The notes beneath the pieces were generated by a model. That model was given only the letters and a program-made list of their open reading frames with translations. It had not been told where the DNA came from and searched no databases. Shown piece after piece: positions 1 to 11,784 of a stretch of 64,000 nt of DNA. Source of the stretch: Topomyia yanbarensis. Taxonomy: Eukaryota > Arthropoda > Insecta > Diptera > Culicidae. The DNA lies in the NCBI RefSeq assembly GCF_030247195.1, contig NC_080671.1, positions 298,378,917-298,442,916 of the forward strand, read 5' to 3'. A program made the position numbers and the translations under genes. The stretch's first letter is position 1; each line of letters starts with the position of its first letter.

Positions 1-850
1 TAACCGTGGCCCAACGAAGGTGTACGTGGCCATAGTCGTCTGCTTCTCGACCAAGGCAGTTCACATCGACCTAGTGAGCGACCTGTCTACTCCAGCGTTC
101 CTAGCTGCACTTCGTCGTCTGGTCGTCCGCAGAGGAAAGGTGGTGAAGTTACAGTTTGACAACGGTACCGCTTTCAAAGGTGCTTCGAATGTACTCAACC
201 GCATCTACCGCATGCTGAAGGTCTATGAGTCTGATTGGAACCAGATCTTCTACTGGTGCTCCGACAACAAAATTCGCTGGAAGTTCATCCCACCTCGAGC
301 ACCGCACTTCAGCGGTCTTTGGGGGTTGATGTGAATCGGCAACATGAACATTGCGTACGAGGACACGCCAGGATATTTTCTCGTCGGGAGTAATCTCCAA
401 GCTGTTCCGGAAGCTGATCTGAAAGAGACTCCTGATAATCGCTTGAACCACTGTGAATTGACTCAGAAACGGTTCCAAACCATTTGGTCTCGCTAGTACC
501 CGGAATACCTGCAGCATCTGCAACCCCGTGTAACCCACCTGTGTCCGTCGACGTTGGCAAAGTCGTCATCGTGAAGGAACACAACATCTCTTCAACCAAT
601 TGGCCTCTATGCTGAATTGTCAGATGTCATCCCAGAGCCGATGACATCGTTCGTGTAGTAACGCTTCGAACCGCTGCAGCCAAGGAGGTTGTACGTCTTC
701 TGGCCAGAATCGCTCTACTACCGACAGCACCGCAAACTCAACGAGTCGACTGAGAGTTGTCATCCAAGTAGAGCAACCCGGACAGGAACAAAATGCTCGA
801 TGCGCACAGACGCATTGCATAGGTAATTTCAATTCCAATTCCTTAACTCC
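1..850 (+). pseudogene. BEL/Pao retrotransposon pol C-terminus, decayed
   Basis: The first open stretch (20-334) reads as the retroelement integrase core, the enzyme that inserts the cDNA copy into host DNA. It shows the BEL/Pao-type string TKAVHIDLVSDL, the second catalytic Asp in FDNGT (residue 47) and the IPPRAPHFSGLW block. The Glu that should follow GLW is missing: Gly is there, then a stop at 332-334. The first catalytic Asp would lie before the window. Further matches continue in shifted frames to about 780, including IWSR-stop-YPEYLQHLQ near 485 and VRVVTLRTAA near 650, which correspond to the conserved tail after integrase. Several stops and frameshifts make it dead. Family assignment is from recognised motifs. 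Confidence 0.85.
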
Positions 851-1156
851 AATCGTTTGATCTACCTGGTCTTTTTTTCTCGGTCGATGGCGATGAACTC
901 CACTGGCAATGGTTGCCAATCACATGACCGATTCAGCGATAAACCCCACAACACCAATGTTCGCATCCCCGAGTACCATCCGCTATCTTCAAACGAGATC
1001 ACCGATATCCAACACCTGAATCCCGTGCAATTTGAGACTAGCACTACTATGTATCCACTCTGCTGTGTGGCAGTAGGTAGAAAATATTTGAAAGAAGTGT
1101 GAGAGAGAAATGAAACTATCGTCCCGATCACAGCTGATCACGGCTAATATGTACAA

Positions 1157-1300
1157 TGGTAAACTGAAAAAATAAGTTGTGCTTAATAATTCTCATAACA
1201 GTGACAGTGTTTTAACAAGTGAGCTTATGCTGGGAGCTAGTGTGATGCGGCTTGGCCGCATATCCGAGGCCAAGGATCCGAAGAGGCGCAAAGCCGCTGA
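1157..1300 (+). repeat. LTR-like block, hairpin rich
   Basis: This block follows the decayed BEL/Pao pol, where a 3' LTR would be expected. It recurs in inverted orientation at 9072-9219 with roughly 90% identity by eye. It contains a perfect hairpin (ATGCGGC-TTG-GCCGCAT) and further G+C-rich palindromes. The LTR role is inferred from position; no complete LTR ends were identified. Confidence 0.5.
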
Positions 1301-1306
1301 TACGCC

Positions 1307-1998
1307 GTGGGATACGGAAGCTGAAGTTTAACTATAATGTATGCATTGTTTGTTGTAGTTTGACATTACAACCAAATGTAATAAACTTTATTATTAGTTC
1401 GAATAGCAAAAATTTCGCATGAATTCATTAAATTTAATTTTTCTGGTGCATAAGCACATATTAATGGATCGTTTTACATTTTCTTTTCTTATGGATCGTT
1501 TTGTAAATATTCATGAACCATTATTTAACGTTCGATATATGAATCATGTCTAATGTTCATTTTTACATCTTCTATGAACCAAGAAAAATTATTTAGCAAA
1601 CATTTTCATCAAATTTATGGAACTTTTTCTAACCTTTATTGCTCCATTTTGTAATACCGTGGAACATTTTTGTCGATATTATGGAACATATCGACGTGTT
1701 TTAATGTACATTGTTAATATTCTATGGATCAATGTCAGATAATTTATGGCGCAAAATGTATCATTTTATGGAACATTTTCAATATTTTTATGGGGCATTG
1801 GTTGATTTTAATTGCTCTTTTATTACTATTTTAGTGCTCTTTTGCGACCATTTTATGGTTCAATTTTACATATTCTATGGATCAAATCACCCCTTTTTAT
1901 GGATCATTCACACTGTTTTATGGATTTTCAGTTTTGTTTTATGGAAGATGGACAACTTTTTTATGGATCGTTTTTCAATTTTTTATGGATCATTTTTG
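1307..1998 (+). repeat. TATGG-rich interspersed repeat, copy 1
   Basis: A roughly 690-bp AT-rich unit starts at GTGGGATACGGAAGCT. Its second half has an irregular motif of the type TTTTATGGATCATTTT repeated every 15-30 bases. A second copy in the same orientation is at 9323-10020. Both lie next to copies of the LTR-like block, but that block is inverted at the second locus. Open frames here (Phe-Met-Asp/Tyr-Gly-Ser repeats) are by-products of the motif. Confidence 0.75.
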
Positions 1999-2036
1999 TT
2001 GTTTTAGCGGCGCAAACTTAGGGCTGCCTCCCTAAA

Positions 2037-2300
2037 GTATCAACGAAGGCATGGGTCAAAGGGTTGGATGTAAGTCGAAACTTCATTCGTGTGATGTCTA
2101 GACTCATGTCCAACCATTATACGTTGAATGCGCATCTCCGCCGTATTGGGATCGCTGAAGATAATCAATGTGTTTGCGGAGAGGGTTACGAAGACATTGA
2201 ACCACCCTATGTACCTGTTCGTGATATCCTCGCTTTACGAGATCTTACATACATGGGTTATATTTATCATTTCCTGAAAACAATAAATATTCAAATATAA
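2037..2300 (+). pseudogene. Non-LTR retrotransposon C-terminal tail (Loa-like), internally deleted
   Basis: The reading frame gives STKAWVKGLDVSRNFIRVMS and CVCGEGYEDIE, then PPYVPVRDIL and ends at a stop near 2300. This resembles the end of RNase H-bearing LINEs such as Loa/I-group elements, where a Cys-rich segment with CVCGE and EH(V/I) precedes a conserved PPY-VRDIL tail. Here the segment between DIE and PPY is missing, so the rest of the putative zinc-binding cluster is gone. The upstream reverse transcriptase is absent. A short AT-rich 3' UTR probably follows. The clade is inferred from recalled motifs. Confidence 0.65.
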
Positions 2301-2574
2301 TTATCCCCACAATGTTTCTAGTTTTTTCCCTTGCTACCCACAAACAATTTAGATTTCTTCGCAGTTAGTTAAGTTAGATAAAACGATATAAATAAAGAAA
2401 AAAATAAACAAAGATTACAGAAAAACTATCAATAGGTTTACAATGAAATTCAAGAAAATAGAGTATAATTAAAAATATTCAAAATGATGATTATCCTCAG
2501 TGTTATCATTAGAAAGTGATTTTTTTTATAACGTGATAGTCTTAAGAACCTTTGTAACATGTTATGTAAAAAAA

Positions 2575-2990
2575 ACCCCGGCGTAAAAAAGCTTTTGCAA
2601 ATGCCGTGTCAAATAAACGTTTTATGAAAAAAAATACAAATTCGAGTTTGAAATTTTTCCTTACTCCCCCCTTTGAGAATTTTTCATTTCAGTTTATATG
2701 GGAATTTACTGTGTGGTCGCACTCGTCAATCTGTAATTCCGGAACTAGAAGTCTAATCAACAAAAAATTCAATAGCAGCCGATGGGAAAATTGTACCTTT
2801 CATTTGAGACTAAGTTTGTGCAAATCGGTCCAGCCATCTTTTTTGACATTTTTTCCACATACACACACCTATACATACACACAGACATTTTCCATTATCG
2901 ACGAACTGAGTCGAATGGCATATGACCGGGATTAGGTTGACGATTTTTAGAGCGATTGCATAACCTTTCTATATGAGAAAGGCAAAAATA
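2575..2990 (+). repeat. Culicine interspersed repeat with CACACA core
   Basis: The block has CAAATCGGTCCAGCCATC, a CATACACACAC-type run, a GACGAACTGAGTCGAATGG segment, and the ending GCATAACCTTTCTATATGAGAAAGGC. Related diverged copies occur inverted at 49845-50165 and direct at 63690-64000. I recall this combination as widespread in Aedes/Culex genomes. No ends or target duplications were resolved, and it probably codes for nothing. Confidence 0.6.
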
Positions 2991-2999
2991 TTTTATAAA

Positions 3000-3975
3000 A
3001 TTTTTATATTATTACAACTACACCTTCACATAAACTACCTACACCCTCTTTTTGATGGAATACTTGTGAAACATGCTAACCCATGTGGCTAAATTACCCT
3101 GCAAGGAAGACCGATAGTGTCAAACGGGGACGTCTTTACGTAGAAAATCAGTTAAAAATCATTCTGAAGTTTCAAAGATTGAGCATACATATTGTTATAT
3201 TTAGAAAGTTGAGCTCTATCGATGTATAAATTAAATGAAGAATTATACACTCCCCAGTATTATGTCCGAAGAATAGCGTCTAAAAATTTTTGGCCAAATA
3301 ACTATTGCATGCATCACTGCAGTTGAAAAATTAAGACTGCAGGTTTACACAAAGTAAAAAGGCTTTAAGGGGTGGGTAAGGGTTTCAGCGTGAAAAAAGA
3401 TGGGTAGGTAATGTCAGAGAGATAACCGAAGTGAAGTAGAATACACTTAGGCTGGTAATTCGAATGCTGTAATATTTACTATCTTTTACATGGTTGCATT
3501 AAATTCAGCTATCAAGTATTTCTGTTATTTATATATGTGCATTACCTACACGTACATCACTTGCAACGCATTTATGCAAATTAAATTTCGGTCCTACCTC
3601 GAAACTTACAAACGTACATGTGTACAGACACATGTGCGGAAAAATTCAACTGCTAGGTTTGTTTCCAGGTAATTATTTTTCAAGTGGATAGTACTACCTT
3701 TACTACTCACATTATTGAATATTTCATTACACATATGTATAGTGGGATCAAAAGACATTCGTCTAGCTGCTTTATTTTAGAAATAGGCCACTTTAAAACA
3801 TGGCATGCACAAATAAAATAAATTAAAGGCCAAATCGAACAACAAATACTATTAAGACTCACTGGAAGTTAAGCTCACTCCACAGTTAAAGCCATTTGTG
3901 CGTGGAATGTCAACATTAGAGAGTTCAGGCGAATTTCCTATAATAAATATAATGTAAACATAATATATTCAAACC
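3000..3975. other. AT-rich stretch without recognised genes
   Basis: No supported gene. A short segment near 3365-3405 (GGGTTTCAGCGTGAAAAAA) matches the outer end of the foldback repeat found at 31033 and 26110, so a fragment of that family is present. Confidence 0.5.
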
Positions 3976-4099
3976 TTAACCCTCCGGAAGTCCCGCAAAT
4001 GGCCCACTGAACGAGCAGCGGCTGGTGCGCTAAGACGATTTCGCTTGATTTTCAGAGCAGCGTGCACTTAGTGCACTAGCGCGACTTCCGGAAGGTTAA
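3976..4099. mobile_element. piggyBac-type MITE, 124 bp with TTAA ends
   Basis: The segment starts TTAACCCTCCGGAAGTC and ends GACTTCCGGAAGGTTAA, giving inverted repeats matching at 16 of 17 positions and bounded by TTAA on both sides. TTAA target duplication with CC-starting termini is the hallmark of piggyBac-like elements. It is far too short to encode a transposase, so a non-autonomous copy is inferred. Confidence 0.7.
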
Positions 4100-6590
4100 C
4101 CAACCAGGTTTCTTCGCAATAACCCTGCAATTGTTACTTATGATAATAACCGACAACAAATGTGGTATCAGGACATTACTTTTAACGGAGCATTTCACTT
4201 GTAGAGCAGTGAAATTCGCAAACAAATTATTACGAAACGACACGGTTTACACCATAGTTAGTGATCACGTTCAAATTATATCTTCATATAAACTTGCAGT
4301 AAAAAGAGAACCCGTTAATTTGACTAAATCAATAATCAATCATGAAAAACTCAATAACGACTTCCAAAATTTCATAGAAAACATCGAGTTGATTGATGAT
4401 GTAGATGTATGTCTTACAAATATCATCACAACCTACAATTCTTTACTTGCGGAAAACACTAGAACGGTTTCCAAAACTTTTAAATGTAAAGGCGTTTTTT
4501 GCCCCTGGATCAGTTTCGATTTGTGGACACTGATTAAAATCAAAAGTAATTATCTGAAACGAGTAAAAAATAACCCCAATGATGAAAACCTCAAAGCTCT
4601 TCTGCAACACATAACTAAAAAAGTTAATGTAATGAAAAAGCGATGCAAAAAGGCCTACTTTGAAAACCTTTTATCCAACACAACTCATTCAAAACTTTGG
4701 AAAAATATTAATACCATTTTTGGTCGTTCAAAGTCGGATGTTCCCATCAGCCTAATTTGCAATGATATCAGAGTCACTGAGACTAAAGAAGTATGTAATG
4801 TTTTCAACGAATATTTCTCTAGTATTGGCAAAAATTTGGCTGACAATATTCCCACGAGTCCCAACTCAAATCCTTTTACAAATATACAACACGTCCAAGA
4901 AACCATCTTCTTGCGTCCTGCAACCATAAACGAAGTGATCCTTTTGATTAAAGACCTCGAAAAAAATAACAGTTGTGGTCCTGATAAGATCCCCGCTAGT
5001 ATTCTTAAGAGTAACTGTACCACTTTTGCAAACATCCTAACCAAAGCTTTTAATTTAATAATTCAAACCGGCAGGTACCCAGACTGTTTAAAAATAGCCC
5101 GAGTAATTCCAATTTTCAAAGCTGGTGATCCAAACCAACCTTGCAACTATAGACCAATTTCAACATTGTGCGTTTTTAATAAAATTCTTGAGAAATTGCT
5201 CATCACTCGACTACTCGAGTTTTTGAACAAACACAACGTAATTTACAACTACCAGTATGGGTTCAGACAGGGCTGCAGCACTTTAATTGCTATGACCGAA
5301 CTAATTGACTCCATCATTAGTCAAATTGATAGCAAAAGAATTGTTGGTGCCCTTTTTCTGGACCTAAAAAAAGCATTCGATACTCTGGATCACTCAATCC
5401 TGCTTAAGAAGTTAGAGTGATACCATATATCAGGGGATTAGCAAATCATGTTATTCGTAGCTATCTGTCGTATAGGAACCAATTCGTATCTATTGGAGAC
5501 TCGTGTAGCTCTTATAGACCAATAGAAATAGGAGTGCCCCAAGGCAGTAATATTGGGCCACTGTTATTTTTATTGTGTATCAATGACCTAGGTAGACTCG
5601 GGTTAAAAGGGACTCCTCGTCTTTTCGCGGATGACACAGCGTTGTTCTACTCGAACAACAACTACCTGGATATTGTAGGCGACATTGAATCAGATTTAAA
5701 AACACTAACGACGTATTTCAACGAAAACCTTCTTTTCTTGAACCTATCAAAAACTAAATATATGCTGTTTCGTTCATCTAGAAGAGCTATAGGCGTGCAT
5801 CCAGACCCAAGAATGGGACAGTCTGTAATTCAGGAAACTAACTGCTTCAAATATTTAGGACTTCACTTAGACCCCACACTCTCCTGGATTGAGCATATAA
5901 CATCTATAGAGAGAAAAGTTGCATCGTTATGTGGGGCTATGCGTAAAGTATGCTCTTTTGTTCCCCAGCATGTACTTCTAAAATTTTATTATGCGCACAT
6001 CCACTCATTGCTGAACTACCTTGTATCTGTGTGGGGCCGTGCCAGTATCTCGAATCTGAAAAAGCTACAAACGCTTCAAAACAGATGTCTCAAAATTATT
6101 TATAAAAAACCATTTATGTACCCTACTATTTTGTTATACAATAATAATGCCCATAACATTTTACCTTTGCTTGGGTTGACTAACTACCAAACAATAATAT
6201 ACATCCACAATGCTTTGCATAATACTATTGCTCATAATAATCTAGAATTTACAACAGGCATTCGAGTTCACAGCACTAGACAATCCAATCATTTATTATA
6301 CTCCAGAGTATCCACGAACCTTGGTCAAAGACGCATTTCTTTCATCGGACCTAAGTTATTCAACCAGCTTCCTACTGATTTAAAGCAAATAACATGTCGC
6401 ACTCGTTTCCAAGCAAAATTGAAACTAATTTTAAAAAATAAAATAGGAGAATTTTTAATATAAACTTCGTTCACCACCAATCGAGCTTATTCCTTTAGCT
6501 ATAATTGGTTAACATTTTTTTTTAATAAAAACAATTGATAAATGCATTTTTTCTAGCAATAAGTAATAAATAAATTTAAATTATTATGAG
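4100..6590 (+). pseudogene. 5'-truncated non-LTR retrotransposon (CR1/L2/Daphne-like), frameshifted
   Basis: Two open stretches, 4131-5420 and 5417-6463, form one endonuclease/reverse-transcriptase protein separated by a single frameshift near 5420-5440. The first begins in the last part of the apurinic-type endonuclease (SDH at residues 44-46), then has the linker and reverse transcriptase blocks GPDKIP, NYRPIS, QYGFRQGCST and FLDLKKAFDTLDH. The second has GVPQGSNIGPLLF and the catalytic FADD (residues 70-73), then the thumb-like tail. There is no RNase H. A 3' UTR runs to about 6590 and ends in an AATAAATAAATTTAAATT tail, as in CR1-group LINEs. The 5' end is lost just right of the TTAA-ended MITE. 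The reverse transcriptase would copy its own RNA at the nicked target. The low degree of damage suggests a fairly recent copy. The clade call is tentative. Confidence 0.85.
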
Positions 6591-7478
6591 CTTCCTGCAA
6601 AGCTACGATGGGACCCTTAAAAGGATTCTTTTCCGCTGGGTACTCGCCGTAGCTTCTTGTCAAATTTTGTGTTTTGTCGGTCTCGTATTGCTTTTTTGTT
6701 CTCAGCGTTTCCGCGATTCGTAACTTTGTTTTGTTGTGCTGACCTTTTTTTTGTACGCTGAGAGCTGATGTGTCCACTACCAGGGGGCTCCGTTTGTGAG
6801 CTTTTTGGTGTGGGGGTAAGAGGCGGGCTATTAAAAAAAAAAATAAGTAAAATCAAAATCCCGTTTCACGTTTCCCAGTTTGCCCCCGTATCAACAAAAC
6901 TTATGTCAGTATTCAACAAACCAACATAATCTCCTTCAAATCGTCAATCGCAGCCACACTACCGTGTGCTAGATGAAAACTAATAAAAGAGCACACTCGT
7001 TCGCAGTGCATTCTGGAGCGCGCGCCGTTGTGAATTTATTTCAGAACGCCACACACAGTTAAAAGAGCAAGAGAGCGCGGTCTTTCTCACCCAACCACCC
7101 CATCGCTTTGAAATTCGTTTATTTAGAAAGAGCGTTCTGTTTTTGCTGTGGCCTACGATCATTGTATGCATGAAACTGGCGCGCCTGTACATCATTGAAA
7201 TGATGCCTGGCGGCAGTCATGGAATATATTACTTCGAGCTGACGGAACGTAGCAACTACTACGAGGTCAGAAAGCAAACTGACGATTTTTTTTCTTATGT
7301 GCTGCTTTTATATGTGTGTCGCGGTTCATTGGATGCAAAGAGGCGGTCCTAGCAACGCTTGCTGCTTGGTTGAATTAGTCGGATCAATCAGCGCTGATAG
7401 TTACCACTTTCACAAAATACATTATTTTTGTTTTTTATAGTAATAGTACATTTTACGGAATCAAACACAATATACGTG
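6591..7478. other. Stretch without recognised gene
   Basis: No coding region could be supported. The minus strand between 6553 and 6856 is open in two frames, rich in Lys, Gln and Thr, with no family resemblance I trust. The 6970-7290 part is richer in G+C (for example GGAGCGCGCGCCGTTG) and may be a piece of an unrecognised element or host regulatory DNA. Confidence 0.35.
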
Positions 7479-7480
7479 TA

Positions 7481-8495
7481 CACTCAAGTTTTTTTTACGC
7501 GGTTTTTTTTTGCGCGGNNNNNNNNNNNNNNNNNNNNNNNNNNNNNNNNNNNNNNNNNNNNNNNNNNNNNNNNNNNNNNNNNNNNNNNNNNNNNNNNNNN
7601 NNNNNNNNNNNNNNNNNNNNNNNNNNNNNNNNNNNNNNNNNNNNNNNNNNNNNNNNNNNNNNNNNNNNNNNNNNNNNNNNNNNNNNNNNNNNNNNNNNNN
7701 NNNNNNNNNNNNNNNNNNNNNNNNNNNNNNNNNNNNNNNNNNNNNNNNNNNNNNNNNNNNNNNNNNNNNNNNNNNNNNNNNNNNNNNNNNNNNNNNNNNN
7801 NNNNNNNNNNNNNNNNNNNNNNNNNNNNNNNNNNNNNNNNNNNNNNNNNNNNNNNNNNNNNNNNNNNNNNNNNNNNNNNNNNNNNNNNNNNNNNNNNNNN
7901 NNNNNNNNNNNNNNNNNNNNNNNNNNNNNNNNNNNNNNNNNNNNNNNNNNNNNNNNNNNNNNNNNNNNNNNNNNNNNNNNNNNNNNNNNNNNNNNNNNNN
8001 NNNNNNNNNNNNNNNNNTACGCGGTTTTTTTTTGCGCGGTATTTTTTTACGCGGTTTTTTTTTACGCGGATTTTGAAATTTACGCGGTTTTCATTTACGC
8101 GGATTTTGAAATTTACGCGGTTTTCATTTACGCGGATTTTGAAATTTACGCGGTTTTCATTTACGCGGTTTTTGAAATTTACGCGGTTTTCATTTACGCG
8201 GATTTTGAAATTTACGCGGTATCCATCAATGAGGTTCCCTTTATTGCGGATTCTTAAATTTAAGTGGTCTTCATTTACGCGGATTTTGAAATTTACGCGG
8301 TTTTCATTTACGCGGATTTTGAAATTTACGCGGTTTTCATTTACGCGGATTTTGAAATTTACGCGGTTTTCATTTACGCGGATTTTGAAATTTACGCGGT
8401 TTTCATTTACGCGGATTTTGAAATTTACGCGGTTTTCATTTACGCGGTTTTCATTTACGCGGTCTGTATCCCCCGCGTAAAAAAAAACCTGAGTG
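7481..8495. mobile_element. Tc1/mariner-type MITE expanded by ACGCGG minisatellite
   Basis: The left end is TA then CACTCAAGTTTTTTTTACGC and the right end is the inverse of CACTCAGGTTTTTTTTTACG followed by TA. These inverted ends flanked by TA suggest a Tc1/mariner-derived MITE. Between them, 8018-8470 is a 33-bp tandem repeat alternating GCGGTTTTCATTTAC and GCGGATTTTGAAATTTAC, with one diverged unit at 8221-8275. Both strands are open here only because the unit is a multiple of three. Confidence 0.75.
7518..8017. other. Assembly gap, 500 N
   Basis: Exactly 500 unknown bases lie inside the minisatellite. The round number suggests a placeholder, so the true repeat length is unknown. Confidence 0.95.
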
Positions 8496-8629
8496 TACAT
8501 ATTTCCACTCAGATAGTGCAAAAATATAGCGATTTCGATCAGTACAACAGAAGATATTCGCATTTGTGAACTGGGAAAATATCTCAGCAGAAACTTTTAA
8601 ACGGGACCCCTATATTGAAACGTTAGAAG

Positions 8630-8890
8630 TATTCTACTTCAAAAAATCTTTCGTTTTCGATTTTTTTTATAACTTTGCGTGAAGCGAATTGATCAAAAAT
8701 TTCGTACATTATAGTATATCATTTCAAAACCAATCTGTTATTTTTCTATGCCAAAATATCGACAGACGACTCGGTGGCGAAGCAAAAACATGATTTGCGG
8801 TGTAACCTTTCATTCCAAAACTACTTAACCGATTTCTTTCAAACTTTGCATACACATTCTGTGTAGTTTTTCAGATAAATTTTCAATTAA
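8630..8890 (+). repeat. One arm of foldback repeat family
   Basis: This segment contains AACTTTGCGTGAAGCGAATT, the CAAAATATCGACAGACGACT piece and ACTTTGCATACACATTCTG. It matches the left arms at 25690, 31033 and 35985. The partner arm is missing here, so this is a half copy. Confidence 0.65.
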
Positions 8891-9071
8891 CACGAACACT
8901 GATTAATGTGGCTACGCCACATCGCTTTCTAGTGCACTGTCCGACTTCGTTGCCGCTCAGTCGGCTTTTAACTAGCTATAGCCCCTATGTTTAAGTAAAC
9001 CGGGCAAACGAGAGGATCACAGGGTCGCTTGCAATTCCAGCTACGGGTTAATCAATGCCTCGTCCAACGGA

Positions 9072-9219
9072 TCCTAAGCGGCTTTGAGCCGCTTCGGGTC
9101 CTTGGCCTCGGATATGCGGCCAAGCCGCATCACACTAGCTCCCAGTATAAGCTCACTTGTTAAAACACTGTCACTGTTATGAGTATTATTAAGCACAACT
9201 TATTTTTTCAGTTTACCAT
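9072..9219 (-). repeat. Inverted copy of LTR-like block
   Basis: Reverse complement of the block at 1157-1300. The related LTR sequence probably extends left to about 8885, with perfect hairpins AAGCGGCT-TTG-AGCCGCTT and TGTGGC-TAC-GCCACA. It may be a solo LTR fragment of the same BEL/Pao family; no internal region is adjacent. Confidence 0.5.
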
Positions 9220-9322
9220 ACTTTGGTTAATAATTTTACATTTCCGCTCTCGGATTCGGTTTATTTAGGTTAGAATAGTTGCCATCATGATTTCAGATTA
9301 GCGAAGGTCAGTTACCTGACTA

Positions 9323-10020
9323 GTGGGATACGGAAGCTTAAGTTTTCTAACTATTATGTATGCAACAAACAGTAGTTTGGAATTTCAACCAAATGTAATA
9401 ATGCTTTATTATTAGTTGGAATAGCAAAAATTTCGCATGAATTTATTAAATTTAATTTTTCTGGTGCTTAAGCACATAATAATGGATCGTTTTACATTTT
9501 CTCTTCTTATCGATCGTTTTGTAAATATCCATGAACCATAATTTAACGTTCGATATATGAATTAATACATAGTATTTCCAATGTTCATTTTTACATCTTC
9601 TATAGACCAAGAAAAATTATTTAGCAAAAATTTCATCAAATTTATGGAACTTTTCTAACATTTTATTGCTCCATTTTGTAATACCATGGAACATTTTTGT
9701 CAATATTATGGAACATATCGACGTGTTTTAATGTACATTGTTAATATTCTATGGATAAATGTCAGTTAATTTATGTCGCAAAATGTAACATTTTATGGAA
9801 CATTTCCAATATGTTTATGGTACATTGGTTGATTTTAATTGCTCATTTATTACTATTTTAGTGCTCTTTTGCGACCATTTTATGGTTCAATTTTACATAA
9901 TCTATGGATCAAATCGCCCATTTTATGGATCATTCACACTGTTTTATGGACTTTCAGTTTTATTTTATGGAACATGGACAAGTTTTTTATGGATCGTTTT
10001 ACAATTATTTATGGATTATT
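9323..10020 (+). repeat. TATGG-rich interspersed repeat, copy 2
   Basis: Second copy of the unit at 1307-1998, in the same orientation, with many substitutions and short indels. It starts at the same GTGGGATACGGAAGCT and loses similarity in the TATGGATTATTTT segment near 10020. Confidence 0.75.
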
Positions 10021-11784
10021 TTAAATATTTTATATGCAAAAGTATATTTTCCCAATGATCAACTGCATCAAAAAATTTCCGATCGTCTTCGAATGAAGGT
10101 GAACAGGTGAAAGTCTTCAAAAAAAAGTGTAAATGACACAAGTAGGATAAGATCTAAAAAATCACCACCACTTACTAAAACAACTCTGACACCGAGACAA
10201 GCCTCAAAGAGTATATCCATTGCATTTGTAACAATAATACTCCATGTACAACTTGCCTGTTTTGAATTTTGCCTTCATTAAGCGAACAACCCTTGGTCGA
10301 AACCGAGTAGATACGAAAGTAAAACATTCGAAGGGAAGCTGGGTAGCAACAGAAATGTAAATTTATGATTAATTTTCCTCCTTCTTTTTCACCGCCCAGC
10401 TTGGTCGAATGTGTATCATCGTTATACTGCCGTACGGTTGCTTCGAAGTATCGCGTTGTTGTGAAAACAAATGAAATGGATTTTATAAGATTTCTTCCTT
10501 CTGCTATACAATGAATGTGGGCAGCACTGACTAACTGATGCTATTCCTAGTCAGGGTGCTTTGAAAATCAAATCCAAAGAGTTTGCGTACATCTTGAAGC
10601 GAATATTTATAATAACGACATCGTTTCTGTAGCCACTCTAGAATATCGTCAATGAAACTAATCGGTCATTTCTTTTTCTCATTCCAGGTATGTCAACCAA
10701 TGGTACATTTTGAATCTACTGTAAGTAAGTAGTGCTAAAATCGGAAACAATACCTTGATTCAACATGCTCAGTAATAGAAAACATTTTTCTGGTTATCAA
10801 ATTGATGTTATCGACCAATTTGATGCCTTTTCCCTGCATACCTGGTGGATCTTTTACCTTTTATTGAGATTCTAATTTGGCGGTCACGAAAGCATAAATC
10901 GTCGTGCATGCAACGACAAACAATTAAAGTTAGCTAGAATGATTCCCCTACCAGTCGCGCCATGTAGTCGGTAGCAGTCATAAATGGAAAGATAGAAACT
11001 GTTTTAAAATAATCTAGTTTATTCACAAGGTATCGCGTGACTTTATATATAAAATAACTGATTATTATTATTGGATTTTTGCTGTGTACATCCAGTAGTC
11101 GCCTTGCAGGTGCTGGGGCCTACAAATGAAAAGAAACATTTTTTAAGTTTTGGACGTTTTCCACCGACTTTAACGCACGCATCGTGATATTTGAATTCTT
11201 CGCTATCGTTCGATTAAAAGCGCGAGCTATCTACAATTAGACTTCAAGACCTAGATTTATTTGTTTTGTTAATCTATAGTGGTTTTAGAGAAAAATATTA
11301 CATTTACATAAAACCTCTAACTTAGGAATGTTTTGAGGTAGTTATTTATTGCAAAGCCCTTTAACAATACCGGTCTTTTGTACCTAAGTCTTGTTAGCAT
11401 AGCATAGAAAAAAGGACTGCGCTCATTATGGGTGGCTGAAACAGTAAAATCTTTTTATACAACCTTTTAGTTCACTGCACACCTGGCCGTGTCTGGGGGG
11501 TATCTCTACACAGATGATTGCATAGAGATGCGCGAAGACTGAAGCCAAATGTTCTAATCGAACCCAAAACAACGGCTCCAAACGAGCAACGTAAACAAAT
11601 ATGGCGGATTTAGAAAGTAACTCGTGGGAAGTATTGAGACTGAAATAAAAAGAAATGCATGTAATTATGTTTACATACGAAGAGTGTAAACTTAATTTAC
11701 ATACGTACTAAATAACTTTTGTGATACAAGTAAAGTAAATTTAAATACATTTTAAACATTACAAAGCCATTGATCGATTGTCTA
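10021..11784. other. No recognised gene
   Basis: I see no coding region, RNA gene or clear repeat. An imperfect hairpin (10325-10343 with 10394-10411) is the only local structure noted. The 11640-11780 part is rich in TTTACAT/ATGTAAA words, like the neighbouring MITE. Confidence 0.4.

Noticed and set aside
149..599. Open frames on the minus strand opposite the BEL/Pao integrase
   Set aside because: The plus strand carries recognisable retroelement motifs throughout; the minus frames are shadows.
1711..2021. Phe-Met-Asp-rich open frames, also at 9795-10110
   Set aside because: They mirror the TATGGATCA repeat, differ between the two copies, and show no conservation beyond the DNA motif.
8018..8470. 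Regular 33-bp direct repeats that might suggest a CRISPR array
   Set aside because: There are no unique spacers; the whole unit is repeated. It is a eukaryotic minisatellite inside a MITE.
7484..8569. Arg-Val-Asn/Phe-Thr-Arg repeat proteins on both strands across the gap
   Set aside because: Produced by the 33-bp period and the run of N; no independent coding evidence.
10325..10411. Imperfect hairpin considered as a microRNA precursor
   Set aside because: Only short paired segments with bulges and a 50-base loop; does not look like an animal pre-miRNA.
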